The position numbers and the translations under genes are program-made. From Roseateles amylovorans (GTDB lineage: Bacteria > Pseudomonadota > Gammaproteobacteria > Burkholderiales > Burkholderiaceae_C): DNA of 64,000 nucleotides. Position 1 is the first letter of the stretch. Each line of letters begins with the position of its first letter. The notes under the pieces were generated by a model. It did not search any database and was not told where the DNA came from. It saw only the letters and a program-made list of their open reading frames with translations. Positions 32,851 through 43,137 of this stretch are shown here, in pieces. The stretch covers positions 1,612,001 through 1,676,000 of the forward strand of contig NZ_CP104562.2 in the NCBI RefSeq assembly GCF_025398155.2. The letters are read 5' to 3'.

Positions 32851-34404
32851 ATGTTGGACGACAACCTCAAGGCGCAGCTCAAGGCCTATCTGGAGCGGGT
32901 GACGCTGCCGTTCGAGATCGAGGCTTCGCTGAGTGACTCTGAGAGCTCCGCAGAGCTCAAGCAGCTGCTGCAGGACGTCGCATCGATGTCCGACAAGATC
33001 ACGCTGAAGCTCGACGGCGCCGATGCCCGTCGCCCGTCCTTCAGCCTCAAGCGCACCGGCACCGAGCAGAGCCTGCGCTTCGCCGGCATCCCGCTGGGCC
33101 ACGAGTTCACCTCGCTGGTGCTGGCGCTGTTGTGGACCGGTGGTCATCCGCCGAAGGTCGAGCCATCGACGATCGACCAGATCAAGGGCCTGGACGGCGA
33201 CTATGCCTTCGAGGTCTACATGTCCCTGTCCTGCCACAACTGTCCGGACGTGGTGCAGGCGCTGTCGCTGATGTCGGTGCTCAATCCCCGTGTGAAGACG
33301 GTGATCATCGACGGCGCGCTGTTCCAGGACGAAGTCAACGCCCGCGAAATCATGGCGGTGCCGACGGTCTATCTGAACGGCACCGAGTTCGGCTCGGGCC
33401 GCATGACGGCTGAAGAGATCGTCGCCAAGCTCGACACCGGCGCTGCCGCCAAGGACGCCGAGAAGCTCTCCGCCAAGGAAGCGTTCGACGTGCTGGTGGT
33501 CGGCGGCGGTCCTGCCGGCGCGGCGGCGGCGGTTTATGCAGCGCGCAAGGGCATCCGCACTGGCGTCGCGGCGGAGCGTTTCGGCGGCCAGGTCAACGAC
33601 ACGCTGGCCATCGAGAACTACATCTCGGTGCTGTCGACCGACGGTCCGAAGTTCGCGATGGCGCTGGAGTCCCATGTGAAGGACTACGGTGTGGACGTCA
33701 TGAACCTGCAGCGGGCCGATCAACTGGTGCCTGCGGCCACACCTGGCGGCCTGATCGAGATCCAGCTGGCCAACGGGGGATCGCTCAAGAGCAAGACGGT
33801 GATCCTGTCGACCGGCGCGCGCTGGCGCAATGTGAATGTGCCGGGCGAGGAAGAGTACAAGAACAAGGGCGTGGCCTATTGCCCGCACTGTGACGGTCCG
33901 CTCTTCAAGGGCAAGCGGGTGGCGGTGATCGGTGGTGGCAATTCCGGCGTGGAAGCGGCCATCGACCTGGCCGGCCTGGTGGCCCATGTGACCTTGCTGG
34001 AGTTCGGCGATCAACTGCGTGCTGATGCGGTGCTGGTCCGGAAGCTGGAAAGCCTGCCGAACGTCACCATCATCAAGCAGGCCCAGACCACCGAGTTCAC
34101 CGGCGCCGGCGGCAAGCTCAACGGGTTGAACTACACCGATCGGGCTACGGGCGAAGCCAAGCGGATCGAGCTGGAAGGCGTGTTCGTGCAGATCGGTCTG
34201 GTGCCCAACACCGAGTGGTTGCGCGGTGTGGTGGAGCTGTCCAAGCACGGCGAGATCATTGTCGATGCCAAGGGTCAGACCTCGGTGCCCGGCGTGTTTG
34301 CCGCCGGTGATGCGACGACGGTGCCGTTCAAGCAGATCATCATCGCGGCCGGCGACGGCGCGAAGGCGGCACTCAGCGCCTTTGATCATCTGATCCGGAA
34401 CTGA
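32851..34404 (+). CDS. ahpF: Alkyl hydroperoxide reductase F
   Basis: FAD- and NADH-dependent disulfide reductase that regenerates AhpC. The 517-residue protein has two N-terminal thioredoxin-like folds with SLSCHNCPD (Cys128/Cys131), the FAD-binding VLVVGGGPAGAAAAVYAAR, the catalytic YCPHCDGPLFKGKRVAVIGGGNSG and the closing VFAAGDATTVPFKQI. ATG 32851 is preceded by AAAGGAAG. Full domain set is present; co-function with ahpC upstream is established for this pair. Confidence 0.97.
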   Translation: MLDDNLKAQLKAYLERVTLPFEIEASLSDSESSAELKQLLQDVASMSDKITLKLDGADARRPSFSLKRTGTEQSLRFAGIPLGHEFTSLVLALLWTGGHPPKVEPSTIDQIKGLDGDYAFEVYMSLSCHNCPDVVQALSLMSVLNPRVKTVIIDGALFQDEVNAREIMAVPTVYLNGTEFGSGRMTAEEIVAKLDTGAAAKDAEKLSAKEAFDVLVVGGGPAGAAAAVYAARKGIRTGVAAERFGGQVNDTLAIENYISVLSTDGPKFAMALESHVKDYGVDVMNLQRADQLVPAATPGGLIEIQLANGGSLKSKTVILSTGARWRNVNVPGEEEYKNKGVAYCPHCDGPLFKGKRVAVIGGGNSGVEAAIDLAGLVAHVTLLEFGDQLRADAVLVRKLESLPNVTIIKQAQTTEFTGAGGKLNGLNYTDRATGEAKRIELEGVFVQIGLVPNTEWLRGVVELSKHGEIIVDAKGQTSVPGVFAAGDATTVPFKQIIIAAGDGAKAALSAFDHLIRN

Positions 34405-34522
34405 GCTCGTTTCGGTTCTGCCTGACCGATCCCGGGGACGCGCGGGCGCCTGATCCAGCCGCTGCGCGTCCCCCGGTCGAGGAACGGGGCAACCGCCCTG
34501 ACCACCGCTCTGAACGCCGCTC

Positions 34523-34548
34523 AAAACGCCGCCTTGTGCGGCGTTTTT
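34523..34548 (+). terminator. Intrinsic terminator of ahpCF
   Basis: Stem AAAACGCCGC / GCGGCGTTTT with loop CTTGT and a T tract, about 120 bases after the ahpF stop. Confidence 0.85.
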
Positions 34549-34696
34549 CATTTCCGCTTCCTTCCGACGGGGCAGGGCGCGTTCGGCGCGGCGTCGGGGG
34601 CCGACCTCGGAAGCCAGCGGCGCCCCGGTTTTCTGGGGCGCGCAGCCGCCGCTCGGCACTGTTCAAGGGCGCACGACCGGCGCAGGATCGCGCCTC

Positions 34697-34966
34697 ATGG
34701 CTCACCTGGAATTCACCGCCCAGTTGCATCGCTATGTCGACACGCCCAAGCTCGACTGCGAGGCGGCGACGCTGGCGGATGCGCTCGGTCAGGCGTTTGA
34801 CCTGAATCCCCGGCTGCGCGGCTACATCCTCGATGAGCAGGGGCAACTGCGGCCGCATGTGGCCGTGTTCATCGACGGTCAGCGGGCGAGGGATCGACAG
34901 ACCCTGGCCGATCCCCTGTCGCCGTCTGCCCGTGTCTACGTGCTGCAGGCGCTGTCGGGCGGCTGA
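34697..34966 (+). CDS. MoaD/ThiS-family ubiquitin-like protein
   Basis: Small (89-residue) beta-grasp protein. The C-terminus ends LQALSGG, the di-glycine tail used by MoaD, ThiS and other sulfur carriers after adenylation and thiocarboxylation. Other seen segments are LDCEAATLADALGQAFDLNP and GYILDEQGQLRPHVAVFIDG. No moaE, thiG, thiF or molybdopterin gene is adjacent; instead a BNR-propeller gene follows after 65 bases. So its role in cofactor synthesis is doubtful and a paired function with the propeller is inferred. Confidence 0.85.
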   Translation: MAHLEFTAQLHRYVDTPKLDCEAATLADALGQAFDLNPRLRGYILDEQGQLRPHVAVFIDGQRARDRQTLADPLSPSARVYVLQALSGG

Positions 34967-35031
34967 TGCCGGGCTCACCTTATGCCAGCCAAACGCCAGC
35001 CAAACGCTGAGAGCCGTCACCGGAGACCACC

Positions 35032-36111
35032 ATGAGCACCACTGCATGGGTAGCCACCCGCAAGGGATTGTTCGAGATGAACCAGCGGGCCGGCGATGCC
35101 TGGACCCTCGGCCGACACAGCTTTGTCGGTGATCCGGTGACCATGCTGTTGCCTGCGCCGCCGGGCGGCGGTCGCATGCTGGCCGCGTTGAACCTGGGGC
35201 ACTTCGGGGTCAAGCTTCAAGGGTCGGATGACGGCGGCGTGAGCTGGCAGGAACTGCCGTCGCCTGCTTTTCCGCCGCAGCCGCCGGACGCTGAAGGTCC
35301 GGCGTGGACGGTGCGGCAGATTTGGTCCCTGGAGCGCGGCGCGGATGGTCGGATCTGGGCGGGGACGATTCCGGGCGGATTGTTTGTCAGTGGCGATGAG
35401 GGCGCGTCGTGGCGACTGGTCGATTCGCTGTGGCATCGGGCCGAGCGGCTGGGCTGGTTTGGCGGGGGTTATGACGCGCCGGGCATCCATTCAATCTGCA
35501 TCGATCTGGCCGATCCGGACCGGCTGTTGCTGGGCATCTCCTGCGGCGGCGCGTGGCGCAGCGACGATGGGGGCGCCACGTGGCGCCTGAGCGCCAAGGG
35601 CATGCTTGCGGCGTTCATGCCGCCGGAGCAGGCCGGCGATGAGAACACGCAGGATCCGCATCGCATCGTCGCCTGCGAGGCCGACCCCCGGGTGCTCTGG
35701 TGCCAGCATCACAACGGTGTGTGGCGCAGTGACGATGCGGGCGCCAACTGGCAAGCGCTCGATCCGCCGATCTCAGGCTTCGGATTCGGCGTGGCGGCCC
35801 ATGCGGGCGATCCGCTCACCGCCTGGTTCGTGCCCGGTGTGAAGGATGAGAAGCGCCTGCCGGTCGATGGCGCATTGGTCGTCAACCGGACGCGGGACGG
35901 CGGACGCAGCTTCGACACCTTGCGGTCCGGGCTTCCGCAACAGCATTGCTATGACCTGGTCTATCGCCATGGCCTGGTCGCCCATGAGGATGGACGGCGC
36001 CTGCTGATGGGCAGCACAACCGGCAATCTCTGGGCCACCGGAGATGCCGGCGACCACTGGCGCAGCGTCTCCCACACGCTGCCACCGATCTACGCGGTGC
36101 GTTTCGGTTGA
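35032..36111 (+). CDS. BNR/sialidase-like beta-propeller protein
   Basis: A 359-residue predicted propeller without signal peptide, so probably cytosolic. Asp-box/BNR repeats are visible: SDDGGVSWQEL, SGDEGASWRLV, SDDGGATWRLS, SDDAGANWQAL, TRDGGRSFDTL and TGDAGDHWRSV. Family annotation as exo-alpha-sialidase is common but catalytic Arg/Tyr residues of true sialidases are not evident. It sits directly downstream of the MoaD/ThiS-like gene on the same strand, likely one operon. True substrate or partner unknown. Confidence 0.8.
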   Translation: MSTTAWVATRKGLFEMNQRAGDAWTLGRHSFVGDPVTMLLPAPPGGGRMLAALNLGHFGVKLQGSDDGGVSWQELPSPAFPPQPPDAEGPAWTVRQIWSLERGADGRIWAGTIPGGLFVSGDEGASWRLVDSLWHRAERLGWFGGGYDAPGIHSICIDLADPDRLLLGISCGGAWRSDDGGATWRLSAKGMLAAFMPPEQAGDENTQDPHRIVACEADPRVLWCQHHNGVWRSDDAGANWQALDPPISGFGFGVAAHAGDPLTAWFVPGVKDEKRLPVDGALVVNRTRDGGRSFDTLRSGLPQQHCYDLVYRHGLVAHEDGRRLLMGSTTGNLWATGDAGDHWRSVSHTLPPIYAVRFG

Positions 36112-36125
36112 GGCGCCGTGGCGGC

Positions 36126-37007
36126 TCAGGCCGTCGGGTCGTTCTGATCGTCTGCTGCGAGCAACCCGGCCCACTCCGGCCCGGGCGGCGCCTCCAGGCT
36201 GAGCGGCGCTCCGGTGACCGGATGGTTGAACTGCAGCCGATGGGCATGCAGCCACAGCCGCTGCAGGCCGAAATGCGCGGCAAGGGCCCGGTTCAGCGGC
36301 CCCTTGCCATGATTCGCGTCGCCGATGATGGGATGGGCGACATGCTTGAGATGTCGACGGATCTGATGCCGACGCCCCTGCACCGGTTCACAGGCCCATA
36401 CGCTGACGCGGGTGGTGGGGAAACGGGCGTCTGTGCTCACCGGCAAGGTCAGCCGGTGCAGGCAGGACCATGCGGTTTGGGCCTCCAGATGGGGCTGTCC
36501 GGCGGACGGCAATTCCGGATCGCGCGCCAGCGGATGGTCGATGACGCCGTGTGCAGAAGCGGGCCAGCCTCGGACCAGTGCCAGGTAGCGCTTGTGGGTG
36601 AGGCGCTCTGCCAGCGCCACGCCCATCTGGCTGGCCACCTCGGCGCTCAGCGCGAACACCAGCACGCCGGAGGTGCCGCGATCCAGCCGATGCACCGGCC
36701 AGACGGGCCGCCCCAGTTGATCGCGCAGCCGTTGCAGGGCGGCGTCGTCCTCATGCGCATCCAGGGCGGTGCGATGCACCAGCAGCCCGGCCGGTTTGTC
36801 GATCACGGCCAGCGCATCGTCGAGGTAGAGCAGCTTCAATGGCGCCACCGGCGCGACGTGCACGACAGGCGCTTCATGCGCCGCATCGGTCGGCTCGGTG
36901 GAGATGTGCATGCCGACGGCGATGTCCGTGTGCGGCGACGTCGCACGATCGGCAGACGTCGACCTGGGCTGCAACTCAGCGTCGGGCGGCAAGGGCTGGC
37001 CAGTCAT
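36126..37007 (-). CDS. truC: TruC-like tRNA pseudouridine synthase (RluA family)
   Basis: Isomerises a tRNA uridine (U65 in E. coli TruC). The catalytic aspartate is in VHRLDRGTSGVLVFAL; other motifs are IDKPAGLLVHR, HKRYLALVRGWP, GRRHQIRRHLKHVAHPIIGDANHGKG, the last two being TruC-typical. A poorly conserved N-terminal stretch of about 55 residues precedes the domain. ATG 37007 is chosen; an in-frame TTG at 37034 would overlap the stop of the YchJ-like gene as TTGA and is possible. Probably co-transcribed with that gene. Confidence 0.88.
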   Translation of the reverse strand: MTGQPLPPDAELQPRSTSADRATSPHTDIAVGMHISTEPTDAAHEAPVVHVAPVAPLKLLYLDDALAVIDKPAGLLVHRTALDAHEDDAALQRLRDQLGRPVWPVHRLDRGTSGVLVFALSAEVASQMGVALAERLTHKRYLALVRGWPASAHGVIDHPLARDPELPSAGQPHLEAQTAWSCLHRLTLPVSTDARFPTTRVSVWACEPVQGRRHQIRRHLKHVAHPIIGDANHGKGPLNRALAAHFGLQRLWLHAHRLQFNHPVTGAPLSLEAPPGPEWAGLLAADDQNDPTA

Positions 37008-37030
37008 GGCGGAAGCGATGTGGGTCCCGG

Positions 37031-37507
37031 TCAACGCAGGTCGCCGTCCAGGTACAGCCAGGCCCCGGCGACACGGACGAATCGACTGGTCTCATGCAGC
37101 CGATGGGCGCGGCCACCGAGCTTGCTGCGGGCCACGAATTCGACGGTGGCGTGGTCCTCATCCTGCTGCACATGTCGCTTCACCGACAGCCCCAGCCACT
37201 GCAGGCCGGGCTCGTTCGGCGCCAGTGAGGCGGGTCGGGTGTCCGGATGCCAGGTGGCGAGCAGGTAGTCGGTCAGATCCAGCACGAAGGCGCTGTAACG
37301 GGAGCGCATCAGGGCTTCGGCCGTCGACGCGATGCGGGCGCCGTCGGCCGTGAAGGCCCGGTGCGGCACACCGCAGCAGGCGTCGTAGGAGCGGCCGCTT
37401 TCACACGGGCACGGCATGGCGGACGGCGCTTGAGCGACTCCGGTGTTGTCGCCAGCGGTGCTGGAAGGGCGGCTGGCAGGGGCCGTGCGGGTTTTTTCTG
37501 GCTTCAT
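37031..37507 (-). CDS. YchJ-family SEC-C motif protein
   Basis: A 158-residue protein of the UPF0225/YchJ group. It has an N-terminal SEC-C zinc-binding motif CPCESGRSYDACCG (~34-47) and the YchJ core ALMRSRYSAFVLDLTDYLLATWHP, WLGLSVKRHVQQDEDHATVEFVAR and HETSRFVRVAGAWLYLDGD. SEC-C domains bind zinc and often proteins or RNA; the biochemical role of YchJ is unknown. First gene of a likely two-gene unit with truC; divergent from uvrD by 37 bases. Confidence 0.88.
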   Translation of the reverse strand: MKPEKTRTAPASRPSSTAGDNTGVAQAPSAMPCPCESGRSYDACCGVPHRAFTADGARIASTAEALMRSRYSAFVLDLTDYLLATWHPDTRPASLAPNEPGLQWLGLSVKRHVQQDEDHATVEFVARSKLGGRAHRLHETSRFVRVAGAWLYLDGDLR

Positions 37508-37544
37508 GGAGGCGGCATGATGCCAGCCTCTCTAGAATGGCTGG

Positions 37545-39971
<2,427 letters not shown>

Positions 39972-40010
39972 GCGAGAGGGCCCGGCGGCGCGTGCGCGGC
40001 GCGTCTCGCA

Positions 40011-40058
40011 CCGCATCGCCCGCCGCATCTCCCGCCGCATCTCCCGCCGCATGCCGGG
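40011..40058. repeat. 12-bp tandem repeat
   Basis: CCGCATCGCCCG (40011), CCGCATCTCCCG (40023), CCGCATCTCCCG (40035) and the diverged CCGCATGCCGGG (40047) stand in tandem after uvrD. Confidence 0.9.
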
Positions 40059-40100
40059 GCGCCTCTCGGGCCGATGGGCCGTGCAGTCGCCAGACGCGGT

Positions 40101-40140
40101 GATGACGCCGCGATGACCCCGCGATGACCCCGCGATGAGG
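40101..40140. repeat. 11-bp tandem repeat
   Basis: GATGACGCCGC (40101), GATGACCCCGC (40112 and 40123) and a partial GATGAGG (40134) follow each other without gaps. Confidence 0.9.
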
Positions 40141-40257
40141 CCCTGACAACGCCGTTTTTCAGAAACAGTTAGAGTTGGGCAGGAGCTGCGCGCGTGCATC
40201 GCCGAGATCCGGGCGTCCGCCTGGAGATCGGACTCGCGACTGGGAGGGAGGTTGCAT

Positions 40258-40269
40258 TGAAACTTTTCA
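40258..40269. promoter_or_regulatory. Candidate autoregulatory operator of the HipB-like gene
   Basis: TGAAA-CT-TTTCA is a perfect palindrome 15 bases before the ATG. A related TTTC-A-GAAA palindrome lies at 40157-40165. HipB-type proteins bind palindromes in their own promoters; this is inference. Confidence 0.35.
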
Positions 40270-40284
40270 GGTTCTGGAATCTCC

Positions 40285-40575
40285 ATGCGAACTGTTATTC
40301 CCATTGATCCCCCTCACGACCCGACGGTCCTGGATGCCGCGTCGCTTGGCGCGGCGATTCGATCGGCCCGCACCCGCCGACGCATTCCGTTGGTCGAAGC
40401 CGCCGATGCGCTGGGCATTTCCCGCCAGACGATGATCAACATCGAGAAGGGCGGCGCCGGTGTCGGGCTGCCCACCGTGCTGCGAGCGGCCCAGGAACTG
40501 GGCGTGACGCTGTTCGCCGTCCCGGCGATGGAGCGCGAGGTGGTGCGGCAAGCCATCATGGCCATCCGCGACTGA
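40285..40575 (+). CDS. HipB-like XRE-family transcriptional regulator
   Basis: A 96-residue helix-turn-helix protein. The domain spans ~22-80: LGAAIRSARTRRRIPLVEAADALGISRQTMINIEKGGAGVGLPTVLRAAQELGV, in short pieces typical of HipB antitoxins. No hipA kinase or other toxin gene lies beside it; downstream is a 240-base gap and the convergent phoX. It is therefore an orphan regulator or remnant of a toxin-antitoxin pair. Confidence 0.85.
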   Translation: MRTVIPIDPPHDPTVLDAASLGAAIRSARTRRRIPLVEAADALGISRQTMINIEKGGAGVGLPTVLRAAQELGVTLFAVPAMEREVVRQAIMAIRD

Positions 40576-40660
40576 GCGGCTCTCGGCGATCGTTTCGCCG
40601 ACTGGTCGACCGATATCTACAGACCCACTGACAGATCGACGGCTTGATCGCTCGATCGCC

Positions 40661-40681
40661 TGATGCCTGATGCCTGATGCC
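40661..40681. repeat. 7-bp tandem repeat, three copies
   Basis: TGATGCC occurs three times in tandem in the gap between the HipB-like gene and phoX, within a stretch also rich in GATCG words. Confidence 0.85.
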
Positions 40682-40767
40682 TTGATCGTTGGCTGGCCGA
40701 TTCCCATCAATCGGTCGTCCCGGCGGCTTGGTGCGGCGGTGGGCCGGTGAGGTGATGGAACGCGCAT

Positions 40768-40795
40768 GAAAAAGGCCCGCCATGTGGCGGGCCTT
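40768..40795 (-). terminator. Intrinsic terminator of phoX
   Basis: Minus strand: stem AAGGCCCGCC / GGCGGGCCTT with 4-base loop followed by TTTTTC. About 25 bases after the phoX stop. Confidence 0.85.
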
Positions 40796-40818
40796 GCATG
40801 CCTCTCTGAGGACGGGCG

Positions 40819-43056
40819 TCAGATCCCGATGTCGCCACCGTCCTTGCGGGTAATGACGACCGTCGCGGAGCGCGGGCGCTTCTTCACCGTCTGGTCGGCT
40901 TGGTTGGCCGGCCAGTAGCTGCCGAAGGTCTTGCCGGCCCAGTCGGGCGTGCCATCTTCACCGGGATGCTGCACGTTGAAGAACAGCGTCTTGTTGTCCG
41001 GCGTCATCGCAATGCCGGTGATCTCGCATTCCTTCGGTCCGACCAGGAAGCGGCGCACCGTGTCGGCGGTCGCCTTGGCGCCGGCGATCGTGCTGGTGCC
41101 GCCCGCAGCGGTCGCCACGCCACCGTCACCCACCTTGCCCGGAACGGCGGCCAGCATCATGCAGTTGGTGACATCGGTGTAGGCGCCGTCGTCGGTCTGG
41201 ATCCACAGCAGGCCACGCTTGTCGAAGTACAAGCCGTCGGGGCTGGAGAAATCGTTCACATCGGTCAGGCCGGACAGGTTCACGTCCGCAGCGGCATCGG
41301 CCTGCGCACCGAACAGGTAGATGTCCCAGTTCAGCTTGGTGACGTCAGTGGCGTTCTCGCGCCAGCGGATGATGTGGCCGTTCGGGTTGCCCTTCTGGTT
41401 GCTGGTGCCCTTGGGGTCCTCGTAGTAACGCGGGTTGGCGGCATCGGGCCGGGCCTGGCGGCCGGTCGGCGTCGCAGTCGGCGGCACGCGGTTCGAGTCG
41501 TTGTTGTTGGTCAAGGTCATGTAGACCTCGCTTGTGGTCGGATGGACCGCGCCCCACTCCGGGCGGTCCATCTTGGTCGCGCCGAGCTTGTCGGCCGCCA
41601 GGCGGCTGTGGACCAGCACGTCGCCCTGGTCGGCGAAGGCATAGGCCGTGTTGGTGGCGTCCAGGCCGTTCTTGCCGAAGGTGAGCTCCAGCCAGTCGCC
41701 GGTACCGTCCGCATTGAAGCGGGCCACGTACAGCGTGCCTTCGTCCAGGTACTTGGCGCCGGCGGTCATGCCCTTGCCCACATCAGCCGCATCCCAGACC
41801 GCCTTGGAGACGAACTTGTAGATGTACTCGTTGCGCGAGTCGTCACCCATGTAGAACACGATGGGCTTGCCCGCGACGGCGGGCGCCGGCCAGGCGCCTT
41901 CATGGTTGAAGCGGCCCAGGGCGGTGCGCTTGGCCGGTGTCGACGTGGGCGCGAACGGGTCGATCTCCACCACCCAGCCGAAGGTGTTGATGGTGTTGCG
42001 ATAGTCGTCGGCCGCGGTGGCGCCGGTGATGGACGAGTTCCAGCGCGCGAACAGGTCGTCGGTGCCGGCGGTCTCCCACAGGTAGGGACTCTTGCGGTTC
42101 TGCGGCAGGCCGTAGCGGTTCAGGCCGGCGATTTCCTTGGCGCTGCGGGTGGCGTCATCGCCAGCGGCACGGCTGATCACGTTGAGAAAGTTCTCTTCGC
42201 AGGTCAGGTAGGTGCCCCACGGCGTGTAGCCGTTGGCGCAGTTGTTGTTGGTGCCGCGGGTCTGCTGGCCGGCCGCATTGAACTTGGTCGCCAGCAACGC
42301 ATTGCCGCGCGCCGGGCCGGTGATGTCCATCGTGGTGGCGGAGGTCACGCGACGGTTGTAGCGCGAGCCGCGCACCATCGACCAGGCGCCGCTGGCGTTG
42401 TCGCGCTTGGTCTCGACCACGCTGATGCCGTGGGCGTAGATTTCCTTCTCGACTTCGGTCGCATTGCGAGCAGCGCCTGCCGTGCGGCCGGCCGGATGCA
42501 GCACGTAAGGCGCCACAACGTACTCGTGGTTCACCGCCAGCAGGCCGCGGTCGCCGCGGTCGGCCTGGTAGGCACCGGCTTCGGACAAACCGAAGTAGTA
42601 CATGCCGTCGTGGCCGTCGCCGATGCGGCGGTTGTAGGAGTCGGGCGTCTCGGAGCCGTCGTCCTTCCAGGACTCGTCGCCGAAGTGCATCGGATCGCCG
42701 AGTGCATGCAGGATGCTGACGTTGTAGCCCTCGGCCACGGTGACCAGGTCGTTCTTGTTCTTGGCCACGGCGGTGAAGCCGAGCTTGGGCGGTGTCGCCG
42801 GTGCTGGGGCCGGTGCGGGAGCCGGGGCTGGCGCAGGGGCAGCATCGGAAGAGTCACCACCACCGCAGGCGCTCAATGCGCCGCCGCCGAGCAGTGCGAC
42901 GGCGGTGGTGCTGATGCCGCCCTTGAGGGCGACACGACGGCTCAGTCGGGCCGCGAGGATGTCACTGAAGTGCGCGTTGCTCGAGGTGTTGACGATCGCT
43001 TCTTCGTCGTACTCGTTGACCTGGCTGGACTGATCGCCTGGCTGCTGCATGCTCAT
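40819..43056 (-). CDS. phoX: PhoX-family alkaline phosphatase (DUF839), Tat-exported
   Basis: Secreted phosphatase that uses an iron-calcium cofactor to release phosphate from organic esters. The 745-residue protein has a long N-terminal region with twin-arginine motif LSRRVALKG and hydrophobic ISTTAVALLGGGALS, ending in SACGGG, which also resembles a lipobox, then an Ala-Pro repeat linker (~75-90). The PhoX body shows GLLAVNHEYV, WGTYLTCEENFLN, GRFNHEGAWPAP and SPDGLYFDKRGLLWIQTDDG. ATG 43056 is preceded by GCGGAG. No clear Pho box upstream. Confidence 0.93.
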   Translation of the reverse strand: MSMQQPGDQSSQVNEYDEEAIVNTSSNAHFSDILAARLSRRVALKGGISTTAVALLGGGALSACGGGDSSDAAPAPAPAPAPAPAPATPPKLGFTAVAKNKNDLVTVAEGYNVSILHALGDPMHFGDESWKDDGSETPDSYNRRIGDGHDGMYYFGLSEAGAYQADRGDRGLLAVNHEYVVAPYVLHPAGRTAGAARNATEVEKEIYAHGISVVETKRDNASGAWSMVRGSRYNRRVTSATTMDITGPARGNALLATKFNAAGQQTRGTNNNCANGYTPWGTYLTCEENFLNVISRAAGDDATRSAKEIAGLNRYGLPQNRKSPYLWETAGTDDLFARWNSSITGATAADDYRNTINTFGWVVEIDPFAPTSTPAKRTALGRFNHEGAWPAPAVAGKPIVFYMGDDSRNEYIYKFVSKAVWDAADVGKGMTAGAKYLDEGTLYVARFNADGTGDWLELTFGKNGLDATNTAYAFADQGDVLVHSRLAADKLGATKMDRPEWGAVHPTTSEVYMTLTNNNDSNRVPPTATPTGRQARPDAANPRYYEDPKGTSNQKGNPNGHIIRWRENATDVTKLNWDIYLFGAQADAAADVNLSGLTDVNDFSSPDGLYFDKRGLLWIQTDDGAYTDVTNCMMLAAVPGKVGDGGVATAAGGTSTIAGAKATADTVRRFLVGPKECEITGIAMTPDNKTLFFNVQHPGEDGTPDWAGKTFGSYWPANQADQTVKKRPRSATVVITRKDGGDIGI

Positions 43057-43137
43057 GGAATGGCTCCGCAAATAATGGTTGCGGGCGCATTCTGTAAACG
43101 CAGCATGTCAACGCCGTGACGACGGCGCGGCGATCGA

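Larger units (their letters stand above)
39972..40284. other. Intergenic region between uvrD and the HipB-like gene
   Basis: About 310 bases with two unrelated tandem repeats (listed separately) and small palindromes near the HipB-like start: TTTCAGAAA (40157-40165) and TGAAACTTTTCA (40258-40269). No terminator with a T tract was identified after uvrD. Confidence 0.45.

Noticed and set aside
40285..40575. Calling the HipB-like gene part of a complete toxin-antitoxin system
   Set aside because: No hipA or other toxin frame lies on either side.
40900..43119. A 739-codon ORF antisense to phoX
   Set aside because: Same composition artefact; low-complexity Val/Gly/Ala product, no ribosome-binding site.
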